Shown here: one piece after another, positions 10,166 through 18,600 of the stretch
Position numbering within the stretch: the first letter of the stretch is position 1
Layout: each line of letters begins with the position of its first letter
Source: Anaerococcus sp.
GTDB lineage: Bacteria > Bacillota > Clostridia > Tissierellales > Peptoniphilaceae
Direction: 5' to 3'
Length of the DNA stretch: 45,995 bases
Assembly (NCBI GenBank): GCA_022780515.1
Contig: JALEUV010000023.1
Location: 1-45,995 of the forward strand
Program-made: the position numbers and the translations under genes
The notes under the pieces: generated by a model
The model's database searches: none
What the model was told of the DNA's origin: nothing
What the model saw: only the letters and a program-made list of their open reading frames with translations

Positions 10166-10468
10166 TTGATGCTGGGTCTAGTCTTGACTCTCACATCTTG
10201 TGGCGAGGAAGTAGCTTATCAAAAACAGGATATAGAGCTTAGGGAAGGCGAACCTAGCTATGTAAAAGAAGCCTATGCCCTTGGCCTTCCCTATGAGCTT
10301 ATAGAAGATAGCGAGCTTTATGAGGATGAAGAAGCTAAGAGGTCTTTTGAAAAACTAGCCAAGGGATCTCTTGTCAAAATCCTTGGAGAAGCTGAGGGAG
10401 ATCTTATCCTGGTTGACTATAATGGACTAAGGGGCTATGTCGACAAGACAAGGCTAAAAGAAATTTGA
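10166..10468 (+). CDS. putative lipoprotein with SH3-like C-terminus
   Basis: MLGLVLTLTSCGEE lipobox; SLVKILGEAEGDLILVDYNGLRGYVDKTRLKEI SH3b-like; start codon uncertain. Confidence 0.6.
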   Translation: MMLGLVLTLTSCGEEVAYQKQDIELREGEPSYVKEAYALGLPYELIEDSELYEDEEAKRSFEKLAKGSLVKILGEAEGDLILVDYNGLRGYVDKTRLKEI

Positions 10469-10498
10469 TAAGGTCATTTAAAAATATATAATATTAAC

Positions 10499-10575
10499 GA
10501 ACACTAGGGGTGCCTTATGGCTGAGATAAACCCTTTAACCTGATCCGGGTAATGCCGGCGGAGGTAAGTTGTTAT
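10499..10575 (+). promoter_or_regulatory. TPP (thi-box) riboswitch
   Basis: ggggtgcc...ggctgagataaaccctttaacctgatccgggtaatgccggcggagg matches the THI element consensus; precedes thiT. Confidence 0.96.
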
Positions 10576-10611
10576 TTGCCTCCTTGGGTTTTGTTCAAAG
10601 GAGGATTTTTT

Positions 10612-11151
10612 ATGAAAAAAAGTTGGTCAGTAAAGGTCCTAGTCGAAGCAGGCTTGTGCATAGCCCTTGCCTTTGTACTAGGAAACATAAAGATATTTAC
10701 CATGCCTCAAGGTGGATCTATAACAGCAGGACAAATGATTCCTCTTATAATATTCGCCCTAAGACATGGTCTAGGTAAGGGAATGATAGTGGGCGCGGCC
10801 TATGGATTCTTGGATATGATTACTGGTGGCTATATAGTTCACCCAGCCCAAGCCCTACTTGATTACCCCCTAGCCTTTGGAGCCTTGGGACTTGCAGGAA
10901 TTTTCTCAGAAGAATTTATGACAACAAGGTCAATCAAGACTGTATTTGTAGGAAGTGCCTTGGGAGTAGTAGTTAGATATATCTGCCACGTATTGACAGG
11001 AGTTATCTTCTTCTCATCTAGTGCAGGTAGCCAAAATGTATGGGTCTACTCATTGCTCTACAATTCATTCTTGCTAGTAGAATTCTTGATAACAGGTCTA
11101 ATCATCTACCTACTAAGGGAAATGATAACAAAAGATATGGCTAAAATGTAA
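10612..11151 (+). CDS. thiT: thiamine ECF transporter S component ThiT
   Basis: LVEAGLCIALAFVLGNIKIFTMPQGGSITAGQMIPLI...GAAYGFLDMITGGYIVHPAQALLDYPLAFGALGLAG; start set at 10612 after AAGGAGG rather than at 10552. Confidence 0.95.
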   Translation: MKKSWSVKVLVEAGLCIALAFVLGNIKIFTMPQGGSITAGQMIPLIIFALRHGLGKGMIVGAAYGFLDMITGGYIVHPAQALLDYPLAFGALGLAGIFSEEFMTTRSIKTVFVGSALGVVVRYICHVLTGVIFFSSSAGSQNVWVYSLLYNSFLLVEFLITGLIIYLLREMITKDMAKM

Positions 11152-11161
11152 GAAAAAAGAA

Positions 11162-11195
11162 AAGCCTCGGAGCAAAAGCTTCGGGGCTTATTTTT
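11162..11195 (+). terminator. intrinsic terminator
   Basis: aagcctcggagc-aaaa-gcttcggggctt followed by attttt. Confidence 0.88.
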
Positions 11196-11198
11196 GTA

Positions 11199-12833
11199 TT
11201 AAGACCTAATTCTAAAGGTCTTGTGGCCTATCTTGTAGACTAAAAATAAGGTAAGAGCTACAAAGTTTATGGAAAATATTATGACTATGGAAATAAAGAC
11301 GTAGAAACCAACAAAGTCAAATAGTTGAGGGGATAAGAAGATACACACCCAATATAGGATTATATCTATTGTTGCTGATATTTTTCCAACAGGCTTACCT
11401 TCTTGGTCAAAGGGTTGGAAGATATAGTATTGCATAAGGGGTAGGCAGGTGAAGAATAATCCCATAAAGACTATAGAGATTGCTCCACCGATCATCTCTC
11501 CTATCCTAATTCCTGTTACCTCAGATGTAACAAGGCTAAAGGAGATTATCAAGGATAGGGTTGGCACTATCATTATCTTAAGGAGGGAGATAAGCCTTTG
11601 CTTGAACATGGCAAGGAGGTTCTTATTTTCCCTATAAAAACCATAAGGGATAAGGCCCTGGTCGCAGTTTAAATACATGGTCTTTATTATATTATTTTGC
11701 TTGCACAAGATATACATAACCATAGGCAAGAAATATACCAAGGAGTCAGAGTCTTCTTGGTCCAAAGGTTTGGCTACAAACTTCAATATAAAGAAGAGTA
11801 GGAAGCCCAGGGCTAAAACTATGAGGGACCTAATTATAATAGGCTTAGTTATTAACTTCTTGTGCCTTATAAAAAACAAGTTGTTGAGGTAGGCAAAGCC
11901 AGTTCCCTTTACTTTTTCGTATCCAACATCCTTAACATCAATTTTGGTAGTAAGGTCATTAATGGTATCTAACTTATCAAGGTTAATTTGATATTCCCTG
12001 TTGGCCTTTTCTATGACATAGGCATAGGAAGTGAAATTTTTAATATAGGCTAATCCTGCGATAAGGCTTATAAAGCCAAGGGCGAAGGCTATAAGGCTTA
12101 GGGCAAGAGGGCTTAGACCTATCCACAAAACTCCTAGGGCGAGGGCAAAGTTTATTAGAGTCATTAGGGCCAACTGAAGAAATCCATTTTGAAAGATGGT
12201 CTTTTTATCCTTCATATAAATTCTTAGCCAAAAAACCGAAGCTCCAAGCTCTAGGCAGAAGATGGCAGCTGACATAAGGATACTTACATAAATAGGCACA
12301 TCTCCAAAGACCTTAAAGTAGAATGCAAAGACCAGGCTTCTCCCTACAAACCTAAAAGCTGGGTTATAGTAGAGGAAGGACTTGAATAAGTCCTTAGGCT
12401 CCATATGAAAGATATTATAATAATCATTAATAGTTGCGAAATTATCAGTGATGAAATTTCTAAATAGGGCTAGGGATAGGTAGAAGATTGGCACTATCAT
12501 TCTTCCTGCCAGATAATTATTTAGCTCCATCATAGATCCTGGCTTGTATCCTATAAGACTTACGATGGGATCAATATTGATTAATATAGAAAAAACCATC
12601 AAGTCTAATACTAATGGAACTAATAAGGAAAAAACAGATTTTATTGCCTTTCCTAGGAGGGATAATATTGGATAAAAGGCATAGACTACTTCCTTAAATT
12701 CAAAAAAGTTATACTTGTCTCCTAGTCTTTTTCCGATTATCGGTAGCTTTCTTGTAGTCCAAACCAGACTATTTATGGTCTTGGTGAGGTTTACTTTTTG
12801 GATGATAGAAAAGGCCCTATAGCTCTTGTTCAT
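11199..12833 (-). CDS. ABC transporter permease-like large membrane protein
   Basis: Many hydrophobic segments; coupled to and overlapping the ATPase gene by 17 bp; likely start MNKSYRAFSIIQKVNL at 12833. Confidence 0.75.
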   Translation of the reverse strand: MNKSYRAFSIIQKVNLTKTINSLVWTTRKLPIIGKRLGDKYNFFEFKEVVYAFYPILSLLGKAIKSVFSLLVPLVLDLMVFSILINIDPIVSLIGYKPGSMMELNNYLAGRMIVPIFYLSLALFRNFITDNFATINDYYNIFHMEPKDLFKSFLYYNPAFRFVGRSLVFAFYFKVFGDVPIYVSILMSAAIFCLELGASVFWLRIYMKDKKTIFQNGFLQLALMTLINFALALGVLWIGLSPLALSLIAFALGFISLIAGLAYIKNFTSYAYVIEKANREYQINLDKLDTINDLTTKIDVKDVGYEKVKGTGFAYLNNLFFIRHKKLITKPIIIRSLIVLALGFLLFFILKFVAKPLDQEDSDSLVYFLPMVMYILCKQNNIIKTMYLNCDQGLIPYGFYRENKNLLAMFKQRLISLLKIMIVPTLSLIISFSLVTSEVTGIRIGEMIGGAISIVFMGLFFTCLPLMQYYIFQPFDQEGKPVGKISATIDIILYWVCIFLSPQLFDFVGFYVFISIVIIFSINFVALTLFLVYKIGHKTFRIRS

Positions 12834-13590
12834 ACTTATCTTCTTTCTTATTGGATAGCTTCCTTGAGGCTTCCTTAAATTCATCATCTTCCTTATCACG
12901 AGTCAATAGGGAGATTACAGTATCTTCAAAGTTAGGGTCGTCTTTTATAAGGCCGTCCACAGCATGGAGATTTTTGCTATGGAGGAGGCAGATCTTATCG
13001 CAGATATCCTTGGCAAGGCCCATGATATGGGTAGAAAATATTATAATATGGTCCTTACGGATTTGCCTGATTATATTTTTCATCTGAGCTTGGACAACTA
13101 CATCGAGGCTTGTCAAAGGCTCATCCATTAGGATAACGATGGGTCTTAGGATTAAGAACATAATCATCTGTAACTTGTTTTTCATACCGGTTGAGTAATC
13201 TTGGATTAGCCTATCGGCATCACCCAGGTCAAAGTCAACCAGGTCAAAAAATTCATTAATATCTACATTTCCTTCTATCTTATCCTTGTTGGCATCTACG
13301 AAGAACCTGATAAATTCCCTACCAGTCAAAAACTTAGGGAGGTCAGGCTCGCTTACCATAAAGAATATATCCTTAAAATCTAACTTACGGGTAGAGTCTC
13401 CATCCTCTAGGTAGACCTCTCCACCATCCTTGTCTATACTTTCATTAATTATCCTAAATAGGGTAGTCTTTCCCGCTCCATTCCTACCGAGGAGGGCATA
13501 GACATAACCCTTGTCAAAGCTAAAGCTTGCTTTGTTTAGGACTTCTTTATTCCCAAATGACTTATCAATATCTTTTAAAACTAATTCCAT
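12817..13590 (-). CDS. ABC transporter ATP-binding protein
   Basis: Walker A LLGRNGAGKTTLF, YSTGMKNKLQMI signature, Walker B ILMDEPLTSLD, STHIM H-loop. Confidence 0.93.
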   Translation of the reverse strand: MELVLKDIDKSFGNKEVLNKASFSFDKGYVYALLGRNGAGKTTLFRIINESIDKDGGEVYLEDGDSTRKLDFKDIFFMVSEPDLPKFLTGREFIRFFVDANKDKIEGNVDINEFFDLVDFDLGDADRLIQDYSTGMKNKLQMIMFLILRPIVILMDEPLTSLDVVVQAQMKNIIRQIRKDHIIIFSTHIMGLAKDICDKICLLHSKNLHAVDGLIKDDPNFEDTVISLLTRDKEDDEFKEASRKLSNKKEDKYEQEL

Positions 13591-13686
13591 AATATCCTCT
13601 CTATTCTTTTACTATAAAAATAACATAATAACTATAATTTAGTCAAAATAAAAATTATTAATGAATATTTATACGATATTATGGAC

Positions 13687-13715
13687 TTGACTATTTAAGA
13701 AATTAAAAGTATATT
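13687..13715 (+). promoter_or_regulatory. predicted sigma-A promoter for the RiPP-like cluster
   Basis: TTGACT - 17 bp - TATATT upstream of the radical SAM gene. Confidence 0.65.
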
Positions 13716-13749
13716 GCTTAAAATAGCTAGCTGAAATGGGGGAAAAATT

Positions 13750-14973
13750 TTGACCAAATTATCTCAGTTTAATGGTTATATTAATGATAAGAATGATATT
13801 ATTGTATATAATTTAAATAAAAATTCATGTATTAGATTTAAAAACATTAGAGATATTGAAAAAGTAAAGCAAGTTTTACTACATAATGAAGTATTTGATT
13901 TTAAGAAATACGGATTCATCGTAGATGTAAATGAATCGTTACTATGTAGGGAAAATTATATGAAAATTAGAGAAGATGACTCAAAAATTATGGTTAACAT
14001 AGTTATGACCTACGATTGTAATTGTGAATGCACTTACTGTTTCGAGAAAATTGATTCTGAAAAAATTAATTACAAACATGATATTAGCGAATTAGATAAA
14101 ATAATTCAATATATCAATAAAATATCATACAATAAAGACCTCTATATAAATTATTTTGGAGGAGAGCCGTTATTGAATTATCCAGATATTTTTTATATTC
14201 ATGATAATTTACAAGGCAATAAAAAATTATTTGAAAATATTACTACAAATGGGACCTTGATTAGTAAAGATTTATCTAAACATCTAATAAGTAGAGGTAT
14301 TAAAAGTTATCAGATAACATTGGATGGTCCAGAAAATATACATAATATGAGGAGACCTCTCAAAAATGGAAAATCATCTTGGAAGTATACAATTAAAGGT
14401 TTATTAAATTTATTAGAAATTGATGATGATATTAATTTGAATATTAGAATAAATGTTGATGAAAATAATTATAAGAAACTAAAATCAATAATAGATGAAA
14501 TACCTAATAAAATAACAGAATGTAAAAATACTAATATATATTTGTCGCCTGTTTTTGGTAATAGTAAATATAATTCGGATGAGATTTTGAAGAAAAGAGC
14601 AAATATGATTATTGAACTATGGAAGCTTATAGATAAAGAAAAACTCTCTATAAAAAAATCTTTGCCAAAATTTTCTCCATGTACTAAAGATAGCTTATTT
14701 GGAAGTTTCTATATAGATTTGCAGTCTAATATATATTCATGTGGAGCTGATTTGGGAAATTATAAAAGAATTGAAGGGAATCTTGACAAAAGGAATTATA
14801 TTTTTGAAAAAAGAAAATCGTATTTTCCTGATGCATGTTATACTTGCATGTTTTTTTATAAGTGCATGGGTGGATGTAACTACGAGAAAGAAGCTTGTAA
14901 TATACATTGTCAATATCAATATCTTAAAAAAATATATGATTATTATTTTGCTCATATTAAAAGAGATAAGTAA
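13750..14973 (+). CDS. radical SAM/SPASM domain peptide maturase
   Basis: CNCECTYC radical SAM Cx3Cx2C motif, YFGGEPLLN, ITTNGTLI, QITLDGPENIHNMRRP; C-terminal SPASM pattern C...NIYSC...CYTCMFFYKCMGGC...C; TTG start after ggggga. Confidence 0.93.
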   Translation: MTKLSQFNGYINDKNDIIVYNLNKNSCIRFKNIRDIEKVKQVLLHNEVFDFKKYGFIVDVNESLLCRENYMKIREDDSKIMVNIVMTYDCNCECTYCFEKIDSEKINYKHDISELDKIIQYINKISYNKDLYINYFGGEPLLNYPDIFYIHDNLQGNKKLFENITTNGTLISKDLSKHLISRGIKSYQITLDGPENIHNMRRPLKNGKSSWKYTIKGLLNLLEIDDDINLNIRINVDENNYKKLKSIIDEIPNKITECKNTNIYLSPVFGNSKYNSDEILKKRANMIIELWKLIDKEKLSIKKSLPKFSPCTKDSLFGSFYIDLQSNIYSCGADLGNYKRIEGNLDKRNYIFEKRKSYFPDACYTCMFFYKCMGGCNYEKEACNIHCQYQYLKKIYDYYFAHIKRDK

Positions 14974-14978
14974 GACCT

Positions 14979-16565
14979 ATGAAAAAATATTTAAAAGAAA
15001 CAAAGACTATACAGTTAGTTATCATACTAACAATGATCCTATCAAGTCTTTTGATGGTTATTAACTCTTACTTCAATACTTGGATGACTAACGCTATTAT
15101 AGATGGCAATATAAGTAAATTTATAAAACTTGCCATAGGGGTAGTTATCTCTATGAGCCTTGTTCCACTTTTATCCTACATAAATGGAAAATTCATATCA
15201 AGATCTGACCAAAGGATAGCGAATAATTTAAGAGAAGATTACATAGACAATTTTATTATGACTTATACTCCAAAGACTGATAGGAAAAAGTTATCAGCAG
15301 ATGTTATAAGCCAGATGACTAATGATGTAAATTTTATTATAGATAAAGGAGTAAATGTATTTTATAGTTTTCTTGAGGGATGTTTTGGTGTAGTATTCCC
15401 TCTCTTGGGTGCAGCTCTTATCCATCCTATTTTCCTACTAGTATTTCCCCTAAGCGTGGTATTTCAAACTATCCTTATAGGAAAAATCAGCCCTAAGATT
15501 CAGGCCCTTGCTGGCAAGTATTCAAAACAAAACCAAGTCTTTGTATCAAGTCTATCGGACTTATTTGAAGGATTCGATACATATTTTAGGATGGGTAATA
15601 GTGGTATTTTTAAGGATAAATTCATTTCATCATCAGAAGGCATAGAGGAGAAAAAATATATCCATAGCGAAAAACAATTTTTTTATAAGTCTATTATGAT
15701 GGGGCTAATGATTATATCCCAATTTCTTTACATCCTTGTAGCGGGTATTCTCGTTGCCAAGAGAGTAACTAGTCCTGGTAGCATAGTCGGACTAATTAGC
15801 CTGGCACAAAGTTTTTATAGCAATACTCAAGTGGCTATGAACCAGTATATGAACCTCAAGTCATCAGATGCCATATTAGAGAAATTAACAAGTTTTGATG
15901 AGTCTTTGGATAAAATAAAGATAGGTGAGATAAGGGAGGGGGTATTTGTAAGAGACCTTAGCTTCTCCTACAAAAATAAAAAGATCCTGATAGATAAAAT
16001 GAGCCTAGATTTAGTAATGGGAAAGAAATACCTCCTCATTGGCCCTTCTGGGGCAGGGAAATCTACCCTGATGAAGATTTTGGCAGGATATATAGGTGAC
16101 TATGAGGGAGAGATCTTATATGATGGGATAGAGGCAAGGAAGATAGACTTCAAAAGTCTAATGAATCAAATAATTTATATAGACCAAGATGTCTATATCT
16201 TCAATGATAGCATCAAATTTAATATAAACCTGGGTAAGGAAATAGACGAAAAAACCTACCAAAAGGCCTTGGACCTAGCATGCTTAAATAAGCTTATAGA
16301 AAGTAAGAATGAGGGAGATAACTTTGTAATAAATGCTGATGGCTCCAATATATCAGGAGGAGAAAGGCAAATGATAGCCATAGCTAGGGCCATAGCTTCA
16401 GGCAAAGAAGTCTTCTTTGTGGATGAGGGACTCCAAGGAATGGATGTAGCCACCAAAAATCAAATCGAGCTAAACCTCTTAGGGGAAAATATCATGCTCG
16501 TAATGATATCACATGTGTCAGATGATAATAAAAAACTTTATGATGAAATCATAGAATTAAAGTAG
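14979..16565 (+). CDS. ABC transporter, fused permease/ATPase (peptide exporter type, no C39 peptidase domain)
   Basis: N-terminal TM domain; Walker A LIGPSGAGKSTL, signature ISGGERQMIAIARAI, Walker B VFFVDEG, H-loop VMISHVS. Confidence 0.92.
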   Translation: MKKYLKETKTIQLVIILTMILSSLLMVINSYFNTWMTNAIIDGNISKFIKLAIGVVISMSLVPLLSYINGKFISRSDQRIANNLREDYIDNFIMTYTPKTDRKKLSADVISQMTNDVNFIIDKGVNVFYSFLEGCFGVVFPLLGAALIHPIFLLVFPLSVVFQTILIGKISPKIQALAGKYSKQNQVFVSSLSDLFEGFDTYFRMGNSGIFKDKFISSSEGIEEKKYIHSEKQFFYKSIMMGLMIISQFLYILVAGILVAKRVTSPGSIVGLISLAQSFYSNTQVAMNQYMNLKSSDAILEKLTSFDESLDKIKIGEIREGVFVRDLSFSYKNKKILIDKMSLDLVMGKKYLLIGPSGAGKSTLMKILAGYIGDYEGEILYDGIEARKIDFKSLMNQIIYIDQDVYIFNDSIKFNINLGKEIDEKTYQKALDLACLNKLIESKNEGDNFVINADGSNISGGERQMIAIARAIASGKEVFFVDEGLQGMDVATKNQIELNLLGENIMLVMISHVSDDNKKLYDEIIELK

Positions 16566-16621
16566 GTATTAATATATATAAATAATATATGTTGATATAA
16601 ATAATTATATAGGAGGAACAA

Positions 16622-16777
16622 ATGAAAGAAAATGAAAATCTAAAAAATGACATTGATGATTTATCTAATGTAAAAATTGAGGTTGAATGTGAACCTTATG
16701 AAGAAGAAAGAATTGCTCATGATCAAACGTTCTTTACATGTGGATGCTTCGGAGGCAATACAATAACAGAAGATTAA
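16622..16777 (+). CDS. candidate RiPP precursor peptide (51 aa), not in the supplied ORF track
   Basis: RBS aggagg; MKENENLKNDIDDLSNVKIEVECEPYEEERIAHDQTFFTCGCFGGNTITED*; acidic leader-like N-terminus and Cys-Gly-Cys C-terminal segment immediately downstream of rSAM maturase and exporter. Confidence 0.8.
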   Translation: MKENENLKNDIDDLSNVKIEVECEPYEEERIAHDQTFFTCGCFGGNTITED

Positions 16778-16792
16778 AGTAAGAATTGATGG

Positions 16793-16818
16793 CAAAGGGA
16801 TGTTGTAGCATCCCTTTG
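16793..16818 (+). other. stem-loop 3' of the precursor ORF
   Basis: 10-bp perfect stem caaagggatg/catccctttg, loop ttgtag; no T-tract follows. Confidence 0.7.
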
Positions 16819-16946
16819 TACAACATCATCTAGGATATATTAATATATTAAAATATTCTAATAGATAAATTAAACAATATTACGGAGAGGATAAAATAGC
16901 ATAAAGGCAGATAGGTCGTCTTTGCCTTATAGGATTTTTCTAATTT

Positions 16947-17548
16947 TAGTGTACTTAATTGACACTTTAGTATAGAAACTCTGCTAATTTTTTTTCTACT
17001 GTTTATATGTCATCTGATGTGTAGATAAGCTTAATATCATTTGCTACTTCTAGTTTATCTTTTGCTCTTACTTTGCTTTCTATTCTATCACTTACAAAGA
17101 GTAATATACTTTCTAACAGGTTTGCTACTTCTCTTGTAGTACAAGCTTCTTATATAGAGTAATAACCAGATTATAAAGATTAACTGTGCTTCTAGCATTT
17201 CTTGCTTAAATTGATCTAATCTATCCCTGGGTATTTAAAGGTCAATGTTTCCGAATTTTGTTTATAAATTTCTATGATAATACTCGTTTCTTGAATTAGC
17301 AGAACCATAGTATTTATATTTCATTTGTCATAATCTAAAAATACTGCTAATCCTGATTTTAGGAGATATTTATAGAAATATCAAACGTCTTCTAAAAATT
17401 CATTAATATCTAATCCTTGGATTAGTATTTGCATTAAATCTATGTTAAAATTTTCCATAAGAGAACTCCTTGTTGTTTTATTCTTTTATATTAAAACTTT
17501 GAAAGTTTGAGTTCTCTTTTTCTATTTTTCCCATAATATTTTACACTA
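16947..17548 (-). mobile_element. eroded IS256-family insertion sequence remnant
   Basis: Degenerate IS256-like transposase segments on the minus strand with facing TAGTGTA (16947) and TACACTA (17542-17548) ends; about 0.6 kb, so internally deleted. Confidence 0.7.
16975..17459 (-). pseudogene. IS256-family (mutator-type) transposase fragment
   Basis: Minus strand reads MENFNIDLMQILIQGLDINEFLEDV*..., FGNIDL*IPRDRLDQFKQEM..., KVRAKDKLEVANDIKLIYTSDD; multiple stops and deletions. Confidence 0.75.
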
Positions 17549-17609
17549 TGATTTAAATTTTTTTAAATGAAAGTAAAATTAGAAATAAGAATATTTTTAG
17601 GAGTTAATT

Positions 17610-18509
17610 ATGAAAGATGTATTATTCATCTACAATCCAAATAGTGGTCAACAAAAACTTGCTGAGTATTTGCCACAAATTATTAATTATTTAAGTTCAA
17701 AGGGCATTCTTGCGAGCATTTATGCTACCCAAGAGGTAGGAGATGGTAGGGAAGTTGTCCAAAAGTATGGCAAGGACTATGAGAAGATAATAGTCTCTGG
17801 AGGAGATGGTACCCTAGATGAGGTTATATCAGGTGCCTTAAAGTCAGACATTAATCCAGTTTTTGCATATATTCCTACTGGATCAACAAATGATTTTGCA
17901 AGTTCGCTAAATATATCATTAGATATAGAAGAGGCGACTGCTATGACTGTAGAAGGTCAGGCTGACCCGATTGATGTAGGTATGATTGACGATAAATATT
18001 TTGTCTATGTAGCAGCATTTGGTACTATATCAGATGTATCCTTTAATACTGATCAAGGCATCAAGAATGTCTTTGGCAGGAGTGCCTATGTTTTTGAAGG
18101 ACTAAGAAAGGCCCTTCCTCTCCAAAATATGGAATCTTACCAAACCGAAGTCGAGGTAGATGGGGAGGTAATAAGTGGGGACGTAGTCCACTTTATGATC
18201 ACCAACTCCTATAGTGTGGGTGGCTTCAAAAATCTCATGGGTAATAATGTCGGTCTTAATGATGGAATCTTTGAGCTAACTATGATAAAAAAACCTACCG
18301 GCCTTGCCGATATTAATAAAATTGTAGCAGGCCTCACATCCAAAAAAGAAAATGACATGGTTATCTTTAGGCAAGGTAAGTCCTTCAAGATAAAAACTGA
18401 CAAGCCAGTAGCTTGGGCATTAGATGGAGAATATGGTGGCGAAACTAGTGAGAGCCAGATAGAGATCCTTAAGGAGAAAATTAGGATAATAAATGGCGTC
18501 AATCATTGA
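17610..18509 (+). CDS. diacylglycerol/lipid kinase family protein (YegS/BmrU-like)
   Basis: FIYNPNSGQ, VSGGDGTLDEVISG, IPTGSTNDFASSLN motifs. Confidence 0.93.
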   Translation: MKDVLFIYNPNSGQQKLAEYLPQIINYLSSKGILASIYATQEVGDGREVVQKYGKDYEKIIVSGGDGTLDEVISGALKSDINPVFAYIPTGSTNDFASSLNISLDIEEATAMTVEGQADPIDVGMIDDKYFVYVAAFGTISDVSFNTDQGIKNVFGRSAYVFEGLRKALPLQNMESYQTEVEVDGEVISGDVVHFMITNSYSVGGFKNLMGNNVGLNDGIFELTMIKKPTGLADINKIVAGLTSKKENDMVIFRQGKSFKIKTDKPVAWALDGEYGGETSESQIEILKEKIRIINGVNH

Positions 18510-18600
18510 AATGATTGATCTAGTGTGATATAATTTTATGCTTACGTTTACTAAATTTACCGAATAGGTTATAATATAAGTAGGAGCCTAGGAGGTATAA

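Noticed and set aside
10552-10611. Upstream start for ThiT at 10552
   Set aside because: Lies inside the TPP aptamer; the 10612 ATG has an AAGGAGG RBS and matches the family N-terminus.
14737-15064. Overlapping plus/minus ORFs (14737-14955 -, 14741-15064 +) around the rSAM/ABC junction
   Set aside because: Out-of-frame readings of the SPASM domain and exporter start; the annotated frames carry the conserved motifs.
16830-17609. Possible CRISPR array, tRNA or small RNA gene in the non-coding gap
   Set aside because: No regularly spaced repeats or cloverleaf seen; most of the gap is explained by the IS256 remnant.
18499-18518. Inverted repeat tcaatcatt-ga-aatgattga at the end of the lipid kinase gene
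   Set aside because: Overlaps the stop codon and lacks a T-tract; not enough evidence for terminator or operator.
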